From positions 14,292,854 to 14,356,853 of the forward strand of contig NC_136000.1 of NCBI RefSeq assembly GCF_048128805.1: DNA of 64,000 nt, given 5' to 3'. Position 1 is the first letter of the stretch, and each line of letters starts with the position of its first letter. Below are positions 25,001 through 37,676 of the stretch, one piece after another. The stretch comes from Centroberyx gerrardi. Taxonomy: Eukaryota > Chordata > Actinopteri > Beryciformes > Berycidae. The notes beneath the pieces are model-generated. The model did not search any database. It worked only from the letters and a program-made list of their open reading frames with translations, and was not told where the DNA came from. A program made the translations under genes and the position numbers.

Positions 25001-28000
25001 GAAAGCCATGCTGGGATCTATAACCTGCCCCTCGTTTCCAGAGGAGGTCGAGAATCTTGGAATTTGAAGGCTCAGACTGAGATGCCATCTGTCATCCCCA
25101 AAAATCAAATCAATTTATTCAGCTTTCAGACTTTTTGCTAATGATGCTAAATTTTGAAATATGTTAAGCCTATTTGCTATTTTTGGTTTCCTTTCAACTG
25201 TCTCTCACACGGTGTGCTATTCTTGCTATTCTTTTGGCTTTAGGATTTAAACAGCAGCTACTATAAAGACTATGTAAAGAGAATCCTCAAGAAGAAGAAG
25301 CCCACCAAAGTCAGGTGAGGATGAGCTGCCACACCTCCGACTCAGTGCTACCACGTTATCATAGTTTTGCAGTGCAGATTTTACAGAGTTTGCATAATCC
25401 TATGATTAAATGAAAAACTTTACACTGAAAAAAAAAAAATCATTGTTGCAACTTAAACAGTGATCACAGAGTAATCCATTTGTATTGGGTGTTTAACGTC
25501 AAGTCAGTATGCAGATTTCAGTGACATTAACATATAATATTGTGTTGTGTTATATAATAATGTGTTTGGCTTCTCTTTGGTTTGCAGAAGTTATAATGTA
25601 GTGTAATGTTGAGAAATACAAAACAACTTGGTCTGTGCCTCCTATCATCACAATTTCTGAGTATTAATACAACTGATGAGGGAGTTCTATTTCCAAAATG
25701 AACTTACCTAATGAAACTTGTTATGTGGATGAATATCTTTGCAGTGTAGCTTCTATCACTAAGTTACAGGAAGAGGGAATTTCTAGTACATCACATCAGT
25801 GGGAGTAGGGGCTTCCCGGTCTGGAAAGTATCCTCTGTTCCTGCCAGATATATTCAACAGATGGCCTCACTTGATGGTGTGAATATCATGCAAATATAAA
25901 ACATCCACTTTGCTTCCACTCTTTATTCCACTGGAAAGAGGAAGCTGATTTTATCTGGGGAAATCCTAATGGAGAGAGGGAGTAAGGTATATTCATTACA
26001 ATAAAATGTTCAGCGGTAGGGTGGCAGAGTGAGCAGGGAGACGGTCTAGAGGGCCTGGGTTACTGTCCTGGCACTGGACAAAGGCTTGTAAATGGCTCCT
26101 CACACACTGCAGATGATCATCGGGGCAATGCAAATGACCCATGGGAGATGCAAAGGTCGTTGAAAATAGTTTTCCTGAGGTCATCATGGTGAATGAGTGC
26201 CAGGGAAGAAAGTATTTCCTCCAGCTTCGGCTTTATCTGGATCTGATTTCACAGATATTGCATGAGTATACATGGAAACAAATTGTCTATAATTTGATGT
26301 ATTCAAAGATAATAACTGAGAGGAAAATGGTAAAGCTGAATTGCCTTCTGTAGAATGGCTCAATTGGAATGATGATTTCCAATGTCAGTGTGAGGTAAAA
26401 CAAATGATTTTAACTCTGTGCACCTTTCTCCTCAGTACATCGAGCACAGAGAAGCCCAAAATCACTCAAAGGATAATTGATGCTGTCAAGTCATACATTT
26501 ATACACCAGAGGATGGTAAATATGACATCTGTGTCTTGTTTTGTGTCTGGTCATGTCTTGGTGTGTTGTTTGTCTCCTATTAAATTAACACTTTAAAATA
26601 ACACTTTTGCACTTTTTTGGTTTTATCAGTTTTCCGTTTTCCACTGAAGTTGGCGATATCTGGCGTAGTGTCATTCATTTCCCTATACCAGGTAATTACC
26701 TAATCTATTACTGTAGACTTAATCCATGTCTATTATGTCAAACTATAACATAATACATAAGCATGTAGTGAAGCAGTCACTAAAGTTAATTGCTTATTCA
26801 TGTATACACTGTGTTAAGTGCCTATTGAATGTATTATGTGCACCCCTTAAAAGCAGTTTTATGCTCCCAAACTATAAAACCCATTGTAGCACCATGCTGA
26901 GGTAAGAGGTTGTTTTCTTGTTTTGTTGAATAAACTTCCTCTTCCTTAGATGTCGCTGCTGCTGGTCTTGGCGGTGGTGCCAACTCTCCAGGCCGCCCGC
27001 ATGGGAGTCAATGAAGAGGTTGCCTACATGCTCTCTGGCTTCAGGATAAATCTGTCTCCAGACAAAGCAGAAGTGGTCAGGATAGTGGTCTATTACATGT
27101 GGTGTGTAGAAGGTGAGCGGATGCAGAGATTCATGCTGCCATTTAGTGATATGAAATATGCAGAACGCATTATAACCACTTACTGAATAGAGTGGGATTC
27201 ATAATGTGTTTCTTTGGTTATATCATATTGGAGACAATGTGGCTGCAGGCAATTCACAGTAACACTTACAGTTAACATGGTCTTCCTCTTATGCTGGCTT
27301 AGTTGCTCATACTTTTTAAATAACCCTTTAAAACACCAAATACAAGCTGGAACAGCTGCGCTCTGCAATGTCTTATTCGCTGCATGTTTTTCACATAGGA
27401 CTGACTCTGTATCAGCAGAAAGTGATGTCAGAAAGTGCTGAGTGTCAATGAATGAGACAACTGCCACAATAAACAACCTGGGTGTCATGTGCTGTGTGTG
27501 TTTTGGCAGTGTGCTATATCTGTGCGATGACCCTGTCCTGCTTGGTCAACCTGGCTATGCTCATGAGGTCCATGGTTCTGCATCGGTAAGTTTGAGAACA
27601 AAACAGTGCAGCCCAAAGTTTGTTGTCTGCACCGAAAAGCGTGCCGCACATTCTGGTTCCTTCATTATACAGTAATGGTTCAGACTGGAGTTATTATAAC
27701 ATAATGGAGTACTAATCATCCAGACAGACTGAACAGCATTCACTCTGCTGGCAGAATTGAAAACGGCTATTAAGATAAGAAATGAAATACTTCGCTATTA
27801 CCATATATGATGCCGTATTAAAATAAATTAGTTTCCGAGTCGAATATCGAATTGCAATTCAACTGTATCCCGCGCTAAATTACCTCTTTAATTTCCTATG
27901 TAATTTGTGCATCTAATAATGAATTGGTTTATGTATTGCATAGGGCTCCATTGTCTTAGTGTCTGGATTGTGTTTTTCCTTCCACAGGTCAAACCTGAAG

Positions 28001-31000
28001 GGGCTGTACAGAGGAGATATCTATAATGTGTACAACTGCCAGAGAAGCATCAGGCCGTCCCGTCCGGCGCTGGTCTGCTGGATGGGATACACCAGCTTCA
28101 CCGCAGCCCACCTCTGCTTTGGTATAGCTGCACATGCCCTCTGGGTTTGATGGGAGATAATGGCAATAGGCAAAGAGTTTTGATTTATTTTATTTTTTTT
28201 CCGAAAACATGTTGTTGTCTTTCTTACAAACTGCTGTTAAGCCTTTGATTATCACAACATTGAGTTTGAAACAATGAAATACTATTCCATCTGTTAGAAT
28301 AGAGGGAAGTGTTTGCCATCAAATGTTATACAGTGGCAAAATAGTTTGTATAAGAGATATAAGATGTTATTAATACTACTTCTGTAGAAGTAGTATTTAA
28401 TTTTGAAGATATATTCTACTCTAACTTTACCTTTGTTGCTAGGAAATCTAATTTCACTTCCCTTATGTGTCCAAATGAAATTTTAGGAGAGCCCATCAAG
28501 TGGGCTCTCCATTAGAATAAATGTGCAGTGTGGCTATAGATGCGGTTCATTAATGGATGTCTTTCAAGTCGTGCTCTTGAGATAGCTGGATTACAATTTC
28601 CTTTCACCATTACATGAGAGTAGAGTGGGTGTGTAGTCTAAAGCTGTTGTCAGTCTATAAAGCAACATGCCAGACAAGGTGCCTGCTGTAGCCCTGAAGC
28701 TCTGATCTCTCCCCTCCAGGCATGATCATCCAAACCATGGTGTTCTTCCTCTGCCTTCTGATTGCTGTCTTCCTCATTATCATGCCTGTCTTGCATGGAG
28801 AGAATCTGATACTCTTTAAAATCCTGTGGAGCATGTGGTGAGAGTCCTCACATCTCATCTCACACATTACACTCTACCTCGGTCCATGGGCTGTTTGACT
28901 AAGACATCATTCCCTGCCATAACATCGCTGTTGTCATGTGAAAACCTTGTAACTCGAATTCAGGTGATTTTTTGTGTTTTAACTTCAACTGGAGGACTTC
29001 TTTGGGTTGAGAAAATTCTGCAACCCCTTGGCCTTATGAAACCTTTTCAAAACCCACTGGATAAACTCAAAAATGCATGGTGGTCGATCTGAAAGTAAGG
29101 CTGTTTTTCTTAGTTTCTGAAAAGTGGACATTTGAGAGATACAAGGTTTTCACTCAGCAGCGACGGCATGCTCCATGTATGCTGTACAGTAATATTTCTG
29201 TCCTCCATATTGTCCTGTCAGTCATGAAATGGTATTTGCCATCTGTCTTCCTCGTATCACTACAGGAGATGTATGATTGTTGATTTGTCCTTTCAGGCCC
29301 TTCTGGTTGATGCTTCTCTTGGCTGTGTTGATTCAACATATTACAGCCAGGTTTTGCTTTATCAAAAAAACGGCAGGCACACGAGACCTTGACAACAGGT
29401 AGAACTACATTTCGCACACTGATTCACTGTATTTATTGCTATGTATTGTGTATGTATTCAGTTATTTGCCATTTTCTAAGCTTTTTACTGCATCAGACCT
29501 GCAGCATAGTATTGTATGGTTAATACAATCTAATCTATTTTCCAGAGGTAGTCTGTTCCTGCTGACCTACCTGCTGTTTCCAGTCAATGTTTTGATTGGG
29601 GTACTGCTGGGACTGTGGCGCATGGTCATCACAGCCCTGTTCAACATTGTCCATTTGGGACGCATGGATATCAGTCTTCTTAACCGCAATGTGGAGGCGT
29701 TTGACCCAGGTGAGCCAGACATTCTGTACCGATGATGCACAGATGGTGATCAGTGCAGCCATACTGTCAGTGGCCATTATGCCGACCCCCGAGTTCAAGT
29801 CAACTGCCCTGTGCATTAAAAAAAAATACAGCATATTTCAATGCAAAGCTTGTGCCCTGGCTCTCTCCCCTTAAAAATAGTGCAGATACACATGAAAAAT
29901 AAAGTGCTTGGTGCATTATACTTGCATTCAAAGAACAATAAAATCAACAAGGCAGTGCTCGCTAATTCCATCTCTTAGATTTAATTGCTTTATTATATTT
30001 TACATATTTTCTCCAAGTCCTGCTGTGCTATGGAGAGTACACTGCTGAATTTCAGACACACGATGTTAACATATTCATTAGTATTAACAACATGCAAAGT
30101 CTTTTACCTTTGTAGTTGCCAGCGGGCTTTTTTCCACTCTTGCGCTTGATGCTTCCACAGTATAATATAAAGAGAACCAATTTTCCCATGAGCAAATGCA
30201 CTTCTAGTGATCCCACTTAGAGGCCAGAAATGCGTATCCTATCCACTTTGCCATGCTAGAAGCTCAGTGCAACTCGTATGATATCTGTATTCTGTGCAAC
30301 GCAAGGGAATCTAATTGCGCACCGATCTCAGCAATGGCTGCAGACATGAGACATCTGTTGTGAGGAAAAGCAGGTGGGTAAAAAAAACTGTGATTGTATG
30401 GCCATTATGTGTGATTGCCTCAGAGCCAACCCGGGGTGCAATCCTATGTGTTTATTGCTTTTGCCCAGTCAGAGTGACACCCCTCCCTCCGTCTTTCTGC
30501 AGCCTACCGCTGCTATGCTCATTATCTGAAGATTGAGGTGAGCCAGTCTCACCCTGTGATGAAGGCCTTCTGTGGGATGCTGCTCCAGTCTGTGGGTCAG
30601 GAGGGAAATGCTGCACAGAGGGCGCGGGATGCCGAGGAAGGTCCGTAGCACAAAACGCGATGCCATGAGAGACTACATGCTCATTGTTCATTTATTATAT
30701 GATACAGAATACTTATGATGCAATTCACACTGCACCATTTTGCAAGCACAGGCAGACTTGGAAGTCCACAAAACAGCTGCCGTGTGTTTCTCTTCAACAT
30801 GTTTATACATTTAAAGATACAGACTCAGCTCTACAATAAAAGGAGTGTGGCATGTTTAATTTCTCCAGAGATATTTAGAATTCAGGCGCAGACTCTGGCA
30901 GGTCACTCTAAAACATAATTGGATCATAACACTGTCTTGCACGTACAGGAGGAATGAAAGCTTAGCGGTTCTGATTTAATATGTCAAGAGCAAATTGAGT

Positions 31001-32057
31001 CTCAATGTGGAATAATTTACAGTCCTGGTGCTGGTCTCCATCAGATCTGTCATAAACTAATCAGTCATCCTTATGGTGTGCCCACGCTCGCCTGAGCTCT
31101 CAGCCTCTGAGAGTGTAGAGACAAAGAGACAGTGTGGCTCTGTAGTTCACCATCACACATATTATTTATTCTTTGTGTATTTTATCCAAAAATATTAACA
31201 GGTAATTTGAGGCTGGTGGTTGATCATTAGCAGTGACAGTGATATTATGTATTCAAATAGGAGGTGAGTGATAATATGCTACATGTGGTCACTAGAGGAT
31301 GCACATTATAGTGAGCAATTAGCAGGCAAATCAGGATTCTTCCATTGTCGTGGAATCCAACTCTGTGGTATCTGGGCCTGGCTGGGTCCTATTACACATG
31401 AATGGTGGTGATGCTGCTTGTTTGCATCCAGAGAACAATGCATTATCAGTAATAATCTATTGTTTTACAAAGATTAATTCTCGAGTAGCTGATTACACAG
31501 ATGAGCTACTCTAATTGCCTGTTTCATATTCATGCAGCCCAAGGGGCTTAAGCTTTCAGTGTGTTAATGGCAAGCTCAATATGCTCCAACCATGCTCAGA
31601 GGATTAGAATATGATTACTTCTATTATTACTCTTTCTGTAGTATCTAGCTGGTCCTGGGTGGCTATCCTCCAAACACTGCATTTCAAAAGACTCTTTTCC
31701 CATTCCAATTTAGATTAGGAAAGGCTGTCTAGGCCTGTGACGAGGACTGGTGTGTAGCTGTGTCTGCTAGCAGAGCGGACGTAGCCTCAGTGCTAACATG
31801 GTGTCTGAATGTTCTCAGGGATCCAGCTGGTCCAACAGGAGAAGAAACAGCACAAAGTGTCCAGTGCCAAGAGGGCTCGCGGGCACTGGCAGCTCCTCTA
31901 CACCCTGGTCAACAACCCCTCCCTGGTGGGCACCAGGAAGCACTTCCAGCGTCAGACCGCAGAGAGCTTTCTGAACGGGAGCCTCAACCGCACCGCCAAG
32001 GACGGCAGCAACAAGAAGGCAGGAACCAAGGAGGCAGAGGCTGCTGACGGCAACTGA
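19023..32057 (+). CDS. stra6: stra6, retinol-binding protein receptor STRA6
   Basis: Seventeen coding exons join in phase to give 664 residues (zebrafish STRA6 is of similar length): 19023-19093, 20804-20870, 21625-21707, 21854-21987, 22850-23016, 24232-24357, 25244-25314, 26436-26515, 26630-26691, 26950-27112, 27510-27585, 27988-28121, 28720-28837, 29297-29398, 29546-29709, 30503-30640, 31819-32057. The product is the multipass plasma-membrane receptor that takes up retinol from retinol-binding protein. Recognisable segments include [17 protein letters not shown], the [20 protein letters not shown] membrane stretch, [34 protein letters not shown], and the conserved cytosolic tail with LVQQEKKQ and [15 protein letters not shown]. 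At least nine strongly hydrophobic segments are visible, as expected for the family. The exon 16 donor is GTCCGT, weaker than the others. Intron 2 carries a perfect DR4 site, and a DR1 lies upstream, fitting a retinoid-responsive gene. Confidence 0.97.
19165..19214. repeat. CT-rich microsatellite in stra6 intron 1
   Basis: An impure (CT)n run broken by CCC blocks, starting about 70 bases after the exon 1 donor. Confidence 0.9.
21401..21416 (+). promoter_or_regulatory. Perfect DR4 nuclear-receptor element in stra6 intron 2
   Basis: AGGTCA, TGTC, AGGTCA: two exact consensus half-sites four bases apart. DR4 is the classical spacing for thyroid hormone receptor/RXR and LXR/RXR. A third inverted half-site-like TGAACT follows directly. 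Binding is inferred. Confidence 0.65.
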
Positions 32058-33010
32058 GAGTGAATGTGACCCCCGTTGAGGATCGGCTGCAAAGTCTCTC
32101 TTGGTTTTTGGGCAAATTATATAGTGTTATTTGTCCATGCATAGATGTGCCTGCACCTAACTCTGAAATAAGTGCACTTATAGCTCTGTGCGTCAGGTGG
32201 AGCTATTCACTAAGCGTTTTGCTGTCTGTCTGGAGATTCTGTATCCAGTTCGTTCCGTCCATGTTTCACTGTTTGTTGTTTTGTGTGTGAGGGCCGGAGT
32301 CTCGAGTCTGGCAGGAAAGCTGTGTGGCACTGAACTGCTGTCTAACCACACTCCTATAGGATGTGTCATTTTCAACACATTTGTGTGTGTGTGTTTTGAG
32401 ACAACAAACATTTGTGATACTTTTCAACACAATATACTGCATGTTAATAACATATGTTTTGCCAATATGATGTTATTAACTTATAGGATTAAAGAGTTAT
32501 ACACATTTGTGGTTTCCCAAACCAGACACATGGATGTGCTGAAACAGACATTCTTTTGAAGAGTGTATTTATATAAGGTTAGAATGTGTGACTATTTATG
32601 AATTTACAGAATTAACTGTTTTCGTAGAGTAAATAATTTTCAATTTGTTCAATTTTACACTTGTTCAGTGTAATTAACACCCATCTTAACACCCATCTTA
32701 TCCAAATACCAGGCAAATGAAAATGTTTGTATCGTCTTTGTCTGTTTCAGCTGTAGGCCTTCACGTCCAAAAACGCTTTGATGTGTTTTTGGGCATAAAG
32801 GCAGTTTCTTTTTCTTTTCTAGTTGTGAAAATTTTTACTCTCAAACTCTTCAAGATCCGTGAGTGTTCTGGTTTCTTAATTTTGTTATCCACCACCATCA
32901 CATCTTTTGTTTCTGCATTACATTTAAAAAGTGCCTGCTTTAAGTTAAATATGAATACCTTAATTTTTCATTGTGATTACTGTGAAAATAAAACTGAAAC
33001 GAAATACAAA
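32058..33010 (+). other. stra6: stra6 3' UTR with poly(A) signal
   Basis: After the TGA stop there are about 930 bases of AT-rich sequence before a canonical AATAAA at 32987-32992. Open frames of 123 and 132 codons inside it are non-coding by composition and position. Confidence 0.7.
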
Positions 33011-34742
33011 TATAAATTATCCTTCCTTGTTTTGGTTCATTTTGGTCTCCAAATGCATGATGTTAGCGCTGTTGGTTTGAGCGAAATTAATTGGATTAGA
33101 TCGAAAAGAACATGAAGACAAAAGGAGGCTGTGTTGATCAAAGCTTTCAGACGTAGCGTCCGTCGTCTTGAGGTTTTTGTTGTTTTTTACCTTGCCCGTA
33201 AATAAGCTTAGAAATCGTCCTACCGTTTATCAGTAACAAAGTAATAAAAAGAGCTTATTCATTTTTTTCCTCATCTTTTATCAGAATATATAATAAACAA
33301 AAGGAAAGAAGTAGGACTATCCATTATGGACAATATTTCAAAAATAATAATAAAAAAGTGCGATTTCAAACGTAGTAAATTTCAAATTTTTAAGGTTTTT
33401 TTTATGATACATTTATTTTTGTTTTAAATAATTCTCTCAACAGCCGACGCGTATTTTTCTTAATATAATAATTAATATGTGACCGCTGGTCAAAGAGAAA
33501 TACAGAAAATGGTTTCAGATGTTTTATTAATTCCACTTACATAAAATTATATCAAAAAAATCTTGAAAGATCACGGGATTTTTTTATTTTTACAACAGTT
33601 CACAAAAACTCACTATGCATAAAATTACAAGACAGTGAAGCCGCCGGACGCTCACCTGCGTCCTTTTGTTGATATGGCTACTTCATAGGAACGCATTTAC
33701 CTCGGTAAAAAAGAGAATAATTTCAATCCACATGGTTTACATCACAGATTGACAGTAATATCTAAAGTCCTATAGACTACACTAATAAAAACCACACAAG
33801 GAAATACGTGTGACATGCCATGGACACGTTTAAGAACCATTGTAAAAAGCGATAGTATAGCAAGCACCCGTTGAGTAAGAGGTTAAAGTCACACATCTTA
33901 AAGCCCTACATTACATTTAACAACATGTGTTGGTAAATAACCTGGGATTCCCCACCAAGCACAGCACACGCCTTTACAACAGTTAGAGTGAATTTCCCTT
34001 TTGGTCTCACAGGACAATAGGCAGCAGGGCATCGCTGTGGGCGCTGTCCAGCACGACTCACTAAACCTGCGCGTCTAATTTCATTTCCACCAAAACTTCC
34101 ACACCCGCTTATAGCGACAAGTGGAGGCGGATCACTGATTCCTGAGAAGATGTTGTTTGGTCAGTGTGAAAGATTTATAGACGCCGCTCACCAACTATCT
34201 TGCACAGACGCACACAGCTTAGACCATTGGTCCCTGGTGTGATTTTTTTTTTGTTTTGTTTGTTAGATATGGCTTCCAGATACATTTCTGGCAGTTTTTT
34301 GTTTTTTTTTGCTTGATCTTTGCTCTCCAATATGATGATTAAAAACTACAGCATCAATTTTGGATTCACTCATGTGGCGAGTGTCCATATCTCGCCACAT
34401 GCCCAGTTGACGCCCGTGCCTATACGTCCTGCGTAAAGGGGACATTTCGATGCTTTACTGTCAGTTTTGAGGTCTGATAAATTGCAGAAATTTGTGCTTG
34501 CATTGTAAACGCATTTTGAGGAGTGGTTGCTTGTTTTAATGTTAAAACCGACTACTAATGTCACATGAATCATTTCACAATCCCAGTGATTGACGGAGTA
34601 CTTTCTGAGGTAAAATAAACGATCCACCTTTTTTCAGGGGCCATCATTTTCACGTGTGGTAATGATAGGTGAGTTACCTGCTTAAATGTAGGCTACTTAA
34701 AAGTAAATATTTTACAATATACTCGCTGGAATCAAAGGGCGC
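33011..34742 (-). other. islr2: Intergenic gap and probable islr2 3' UTR
   Basis: stra6 and islr2 converge here. On the minus strand AATAAA signals occur at 33593-33598, 33523-33528 and 33412-33417, any of which could end the islr2 transcript, giving a 3' UTR of about 1.1-1.3 kb. No gene is recognised in the gap. Confidence 0.5.
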
Positions 34743-36893
34743 TCAGCGACTCGGCTGCTTGTAGTTGCCGTTGATTTCCTCAGAGATGTTGACTGCCTCG
34801 GCTCCCAGCGGTAACCTGTCACTGTACTCCGAGCCCACTTCAAATTCCTCCTGGTTGGTTTTGGATGAAGATCCGGGGATGGACTCTGTGACCACGCTGC
34901 CCTCAGCCTCTCCCTCTCCGTCTGCGTCTTCTCCGTCGGCCTCCCCCTCTCCCTCTCCCTCACCTAACTCACTGGGGTTGAAGGTTTTCTCTGATTCCAC
35001 AAAAGACGCCCTGGGATCAAAATCTCCAGCCATTTGTTTCTCCATCTGATCCGGATTCTGAGCCTTCATAATCAGCTTGTAGGTCTTTCCTTGATACTTG
35101 TATAACAAATGGCAGCAGGTGGCCCCCAGCAAGGGAACGGTGGCCAGAGCCAGAAGGAAAGTGCTGACAACCACGATGATCAGGAGAGAGGGGATTTTCT
35201 TCCTGGTTGTGAAGACAACTTGAACCTGGCAGTCCTGCCCCCCATAGGTGAGACAGAGTGTGTAATTGGTGCCAGGCAGTAAACCATGGAAGCGATAGGC
35301 ATTAACCCCCTCCTCTATCTTGGACCACTGAACCATAGAGTGCCCATTGCCAGTATTTACACAAAGGTATAGCATGTCCAGAGGGGCTTTTTTGGTTGAG
35401 GACTGGTATAGACTGAAAAGCTCTTTGTCCACTGTTTCCAGGTTTTGAGTGTGACTGAGGTGAAGGTTAGACTTGCTGCTGGGAAGCTGAAGTGGATTGA
35501 GCTGTACTTTGGCCTCCGTCTCTGACACTTCCAATGCAATGACACCAAAATCAAATGTATATTGCTTGAGGTCATCCAGGCTCAGGTTGAAGGCATGGTT
35601 GGAGATGTATTCATTGCCATCACTTACGCCACACTTGCTCGCAAATGGCAGGTCCTCTGAAACATCACCAGCCTGCTTTGTGGCATCGTGTTTGACTGAC
35701 GAACCAGGTGAAATGCTCATGGCCTTTTCTTCAGACTTGGGCCTGTTGATCACATTGTTCTTGGAGGTCTTAGGCCCTACAGGTTTGTTGACAGATGGAT
35801 GGATCTTGTCCACTGTAGAATCAAGCATTGAATTGGTGGCATGTTTTTGGGTGCCTGCCAGCACCACTTTAACACTGCTCTCTGCCTTACCTAAATCATT
35901 GACTGCAGAGCAGCTATAATTTCCATCTTCCTTTTTACTCATACGGGGAATAATGAGGGTGCCGTTTTGAAAAACAAGGAATCGATTGTTGGTTGTTTTA
36001 TCATTGATGGGCAAATCATTTATCTCACCAATGGAAGGCAAGGTGAATTGAAACTGTTGATTTCCTGCGTTCACCTCCCAACTGACTTCTGGTTTTGGGC
36101 TCCCTTTGGTCTCACAGTTTAAGATAACCATGAAGCCCTCATAGAGCTCCGTGTTCTCAATGTTGGGCTGGTAGGTGATAGTGACAACAGGGGCCTTACA
36201 GTCCAGTTTGGGAATCTTTGTAACCATTGTACCGTTCAGGTGTTCAGGGGCTTCACATGAAATGGAGTTCTGATCAGGGACAGAAATCTTGGTCGTTGCG
36301 ATCCAATCCCTCAGCCACTCCAGGCTACAGGAGCAGGTGAAGGGGTTGTTAAAGATCTGGAGGTGGGACATGGAGGAGAGGGCGCTGAAGGTTCCCTGCA
36401 CAATGGTGGTGAACTTATTGTTGTTGATGCGCAGCGACCTCAGTTCTTTGAGAGTGGAGAAGGCATCCTTGGGAAGGTTAACCATTTCATTGTTATTCAT
36501 TTTCAGAAGCTGCAGGGCTGTGAGGTTTTGCAGGTCCTCCCATGGAAAATTAACAATTTTGTTGTAGCTGATGTCCAGGTTGCGGAGCTGGATCAGCGGG
36601 GCCAAGGTGTCCGTCTCTATGGTGACTATCTCATTGTGGGCCAGCCAGAGAGAGGTCACCTGAGTGACATTGATGAAGCTTTTACTTTTCAGCAATTTGA
36701 TCTTATTGGCAGAAAGACTTAGGGTGGTGACATTGGAGGGCAGACCCACAGGTACCAATAGCAGGTCTTTGTAAGCACAGTCAGCAAACTGATGGGCATA
36801 TTTGTCCAGGCAGCTGCAGGACTCTGGGCAGCACTGCACAATGCCAATCACAGTCGTCCACAAGGCAAGGAGCTGCAGGAGCCTTGTCGCCAT
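34743..36893 (-). CDS. islr2: islr2 (Linx), LRR and immunoglobulin domain membrane protein
   Basis: A single coding exon of 716 codons; mammalian ISLR2 is about 745 residues. I start at ATG 36893 (MATRLLQLLALW); the same frame is open a few codons upstream to a TTG at 36908, but a splice acceptor (TTCTTGCAG) separates them, so that part is intron. Order: signal peptide (about 1-21), cysteine-rich LRR N-cap (CCPESCSC), about five leucine-rich repeats (45-165), LRR C-cap (FTCSCSLEWLRDW), one C2-type Ig domain (LNCETKGSPKPEVSW to DGNYSCSAVND), a divergent extracellular module before the membrane (GLLPGTNYTLCL), a transmembrane helix (SLLIIVVVSTFLLALA), and a cytosolic tail with a Glu/Gly/Asp run. 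In mammals ISLR2 is a neuronal surface protein that modulates Trk/Ret signalling and axon guidance. The leader intron holds an RE1 site. Confidence 0.96.
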   Translation of the reverse strand: MATRLLQLLALWTTVIGIVQCCPESCSCLDKYAHQFADCAYKDLLLVPVGLPSNVTTLSLSANKIKLLKSKSFINVTQVTSLWLAHNEIVTIETDTLAPLIQLRNLDISYNKIVNFPWEDLQNLTALQLLKMNNNEMVNLPKDAFSTLKELRSLRINNNKFTTIVQGTFSALSSMSHLQIFNNPFTCSCSLEWLRDWIATTKISVPDQNSISCEAPEHLNGTMVTKIPKLDCKAPVVTITYQPNIENTELYEGFMVILNCETKGSPKPEVSWEVNAGNQQFQFTLPSIGEINDLPINDKTTNNRFLVFQNGTLIIPRMSKKEDGNYSCSAVNDLGKAESSVKVVLAGTQKHATNSMLDSTVDKIHPSVNKPVGPKTSKNNVINRPKSEEKAMSISPGSSVKHDATKQAGDVSEDLPFASKCGVSDGNEYISNHAFNLSLDDLKQYTFDFGVIALEVSETEAKVQLNPLQLPSSKSNLHLSHTQNLETVDKELFSLYQSSTKKAPLDMLYLCVNTGNGHSMVQWSKIEEGVNAYRFHGLLPGTNYTLCLTYGGQDCQVQVVFTTRKKIPSLLIIVVVSTFLLALATVPLLGATCCHLLYKYQGKTYKLIMKAQNPDQMEKQMAGDFDPRASFVESEKTFNPSELGEGEGEGEADGEDADGEGEAEGSVVTESIPGSSSKTNQEEFEVGSEYSDRLPLGAEAVNISEEINGNYKQPSR

Positions 36894-36902
36894 TTTCAGC
36901 AC

Positions 36903-37676
36903 CTGCAAGAATTCAATTACCAGATGTTAGCTAAGTTGTTATAGCCATATTCTCAATCAAGGGGTTTAAATAACGACCAACATGTTGAATACACCAGCAG
37001 TAATGTAATGTGACACCTTGATGCACTTCATATTTATGGCAGTTTGAGTAGAAAGTAGGAGTAGGTAAAGCCTCGGGAAGCATGGGTGTACAACACAATG
37101 CAACACTGCATTAGAATAAAACAGAAAAAATAAAAACGCTGGGTCAATACTGCTGCTGCTGCTGCTGCTGCCATTGTTGATTGGAGACATCAGATTCTCA
37201 TTTTCACTGCCATATTCGCAAAGTTTTCCTCTTTTTCACTGGCCGTTTCGTCCAAAGCACGGCACAAAAACAACGTTTAGTTTAGAAAGTTTTTAGGATT
37301 TTTGGACACCTATGCTCTTTATATTACATGTGCACACATATGTCAGCATTTATAATAAATTCAGGGCCAGGTGGTCTCTCCTGCTCTGAGCGCGTTATGA
37401 AAAACCGGTGCGGACACAGCGACGCTGTCCGTGGTGCTGAATTCGTTGAGTTTGCTGGTAATCAAAAACATTTCACTTCAGCGAGGGTTTTGTGATATTC
37501 CCATATACAAATTTGAGTGCAAGTCGGCACTCAGGACAAGATCCCCTTTTGTAGAGTCTTCAGAGTTGCAACAGACCTATAGGCTGTTTTTTCCCCCCTA
37601 AATCTGATCTGGATGGTCTTTGAGGTCTGTTTTTTCATTTTAACTGCTTAATTAACTACCTACTGCATCGTCTTAC
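36903..37676 (-). other. islr2: islr2 5' UTR intron
   Basis: On the minus strand a strong donor CAG|GTAAGA lies at 37677/37676 and an acceptor TTCTTGCAG ends at 36903, nine bases before the ATG. This pair implies a 774-bp intron in the 5' UTR. It contains a (TGC)7 run at 37151-37171 and the RE1-like element at 37421-37441. Confidence 0.7.
37421..37441 (-). promoter_or_regulatory. RE1/NRSE (REST-binding) element
   Basis: On the minus strand it reads TTCAGCACCAC then GGACAGCGTC. It matches the canonical 21-base RE1 at 20 of 21 positions (the one change is C to T near the end) with standard half-site spacing. REST/NRSF silences neuronal genes outside neurons through this element, and islr2 is a neuronal gene, so the location makes sense. 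Occupancy is inferred. Confidence 0.8.

Noticed and set aside
32188-33115. 123- and 132-codon frames after stra6
   Set aside because: They fall in the AT-rich stra6 3' UTR before its poly(A) signal and have no domain.
35497-36722. Plus-strand frames of 140, 119 and 92 codons opposite islr2
   Set aside because: They are antisense shadows of the islr2 coding exon.
34743-36908. islr2 frame extended five codons upstream to 36908
   Set aside because: The extension begins at TTG, not ATG, and lies across a clear splice acceptor. The real ATG is at 36893.
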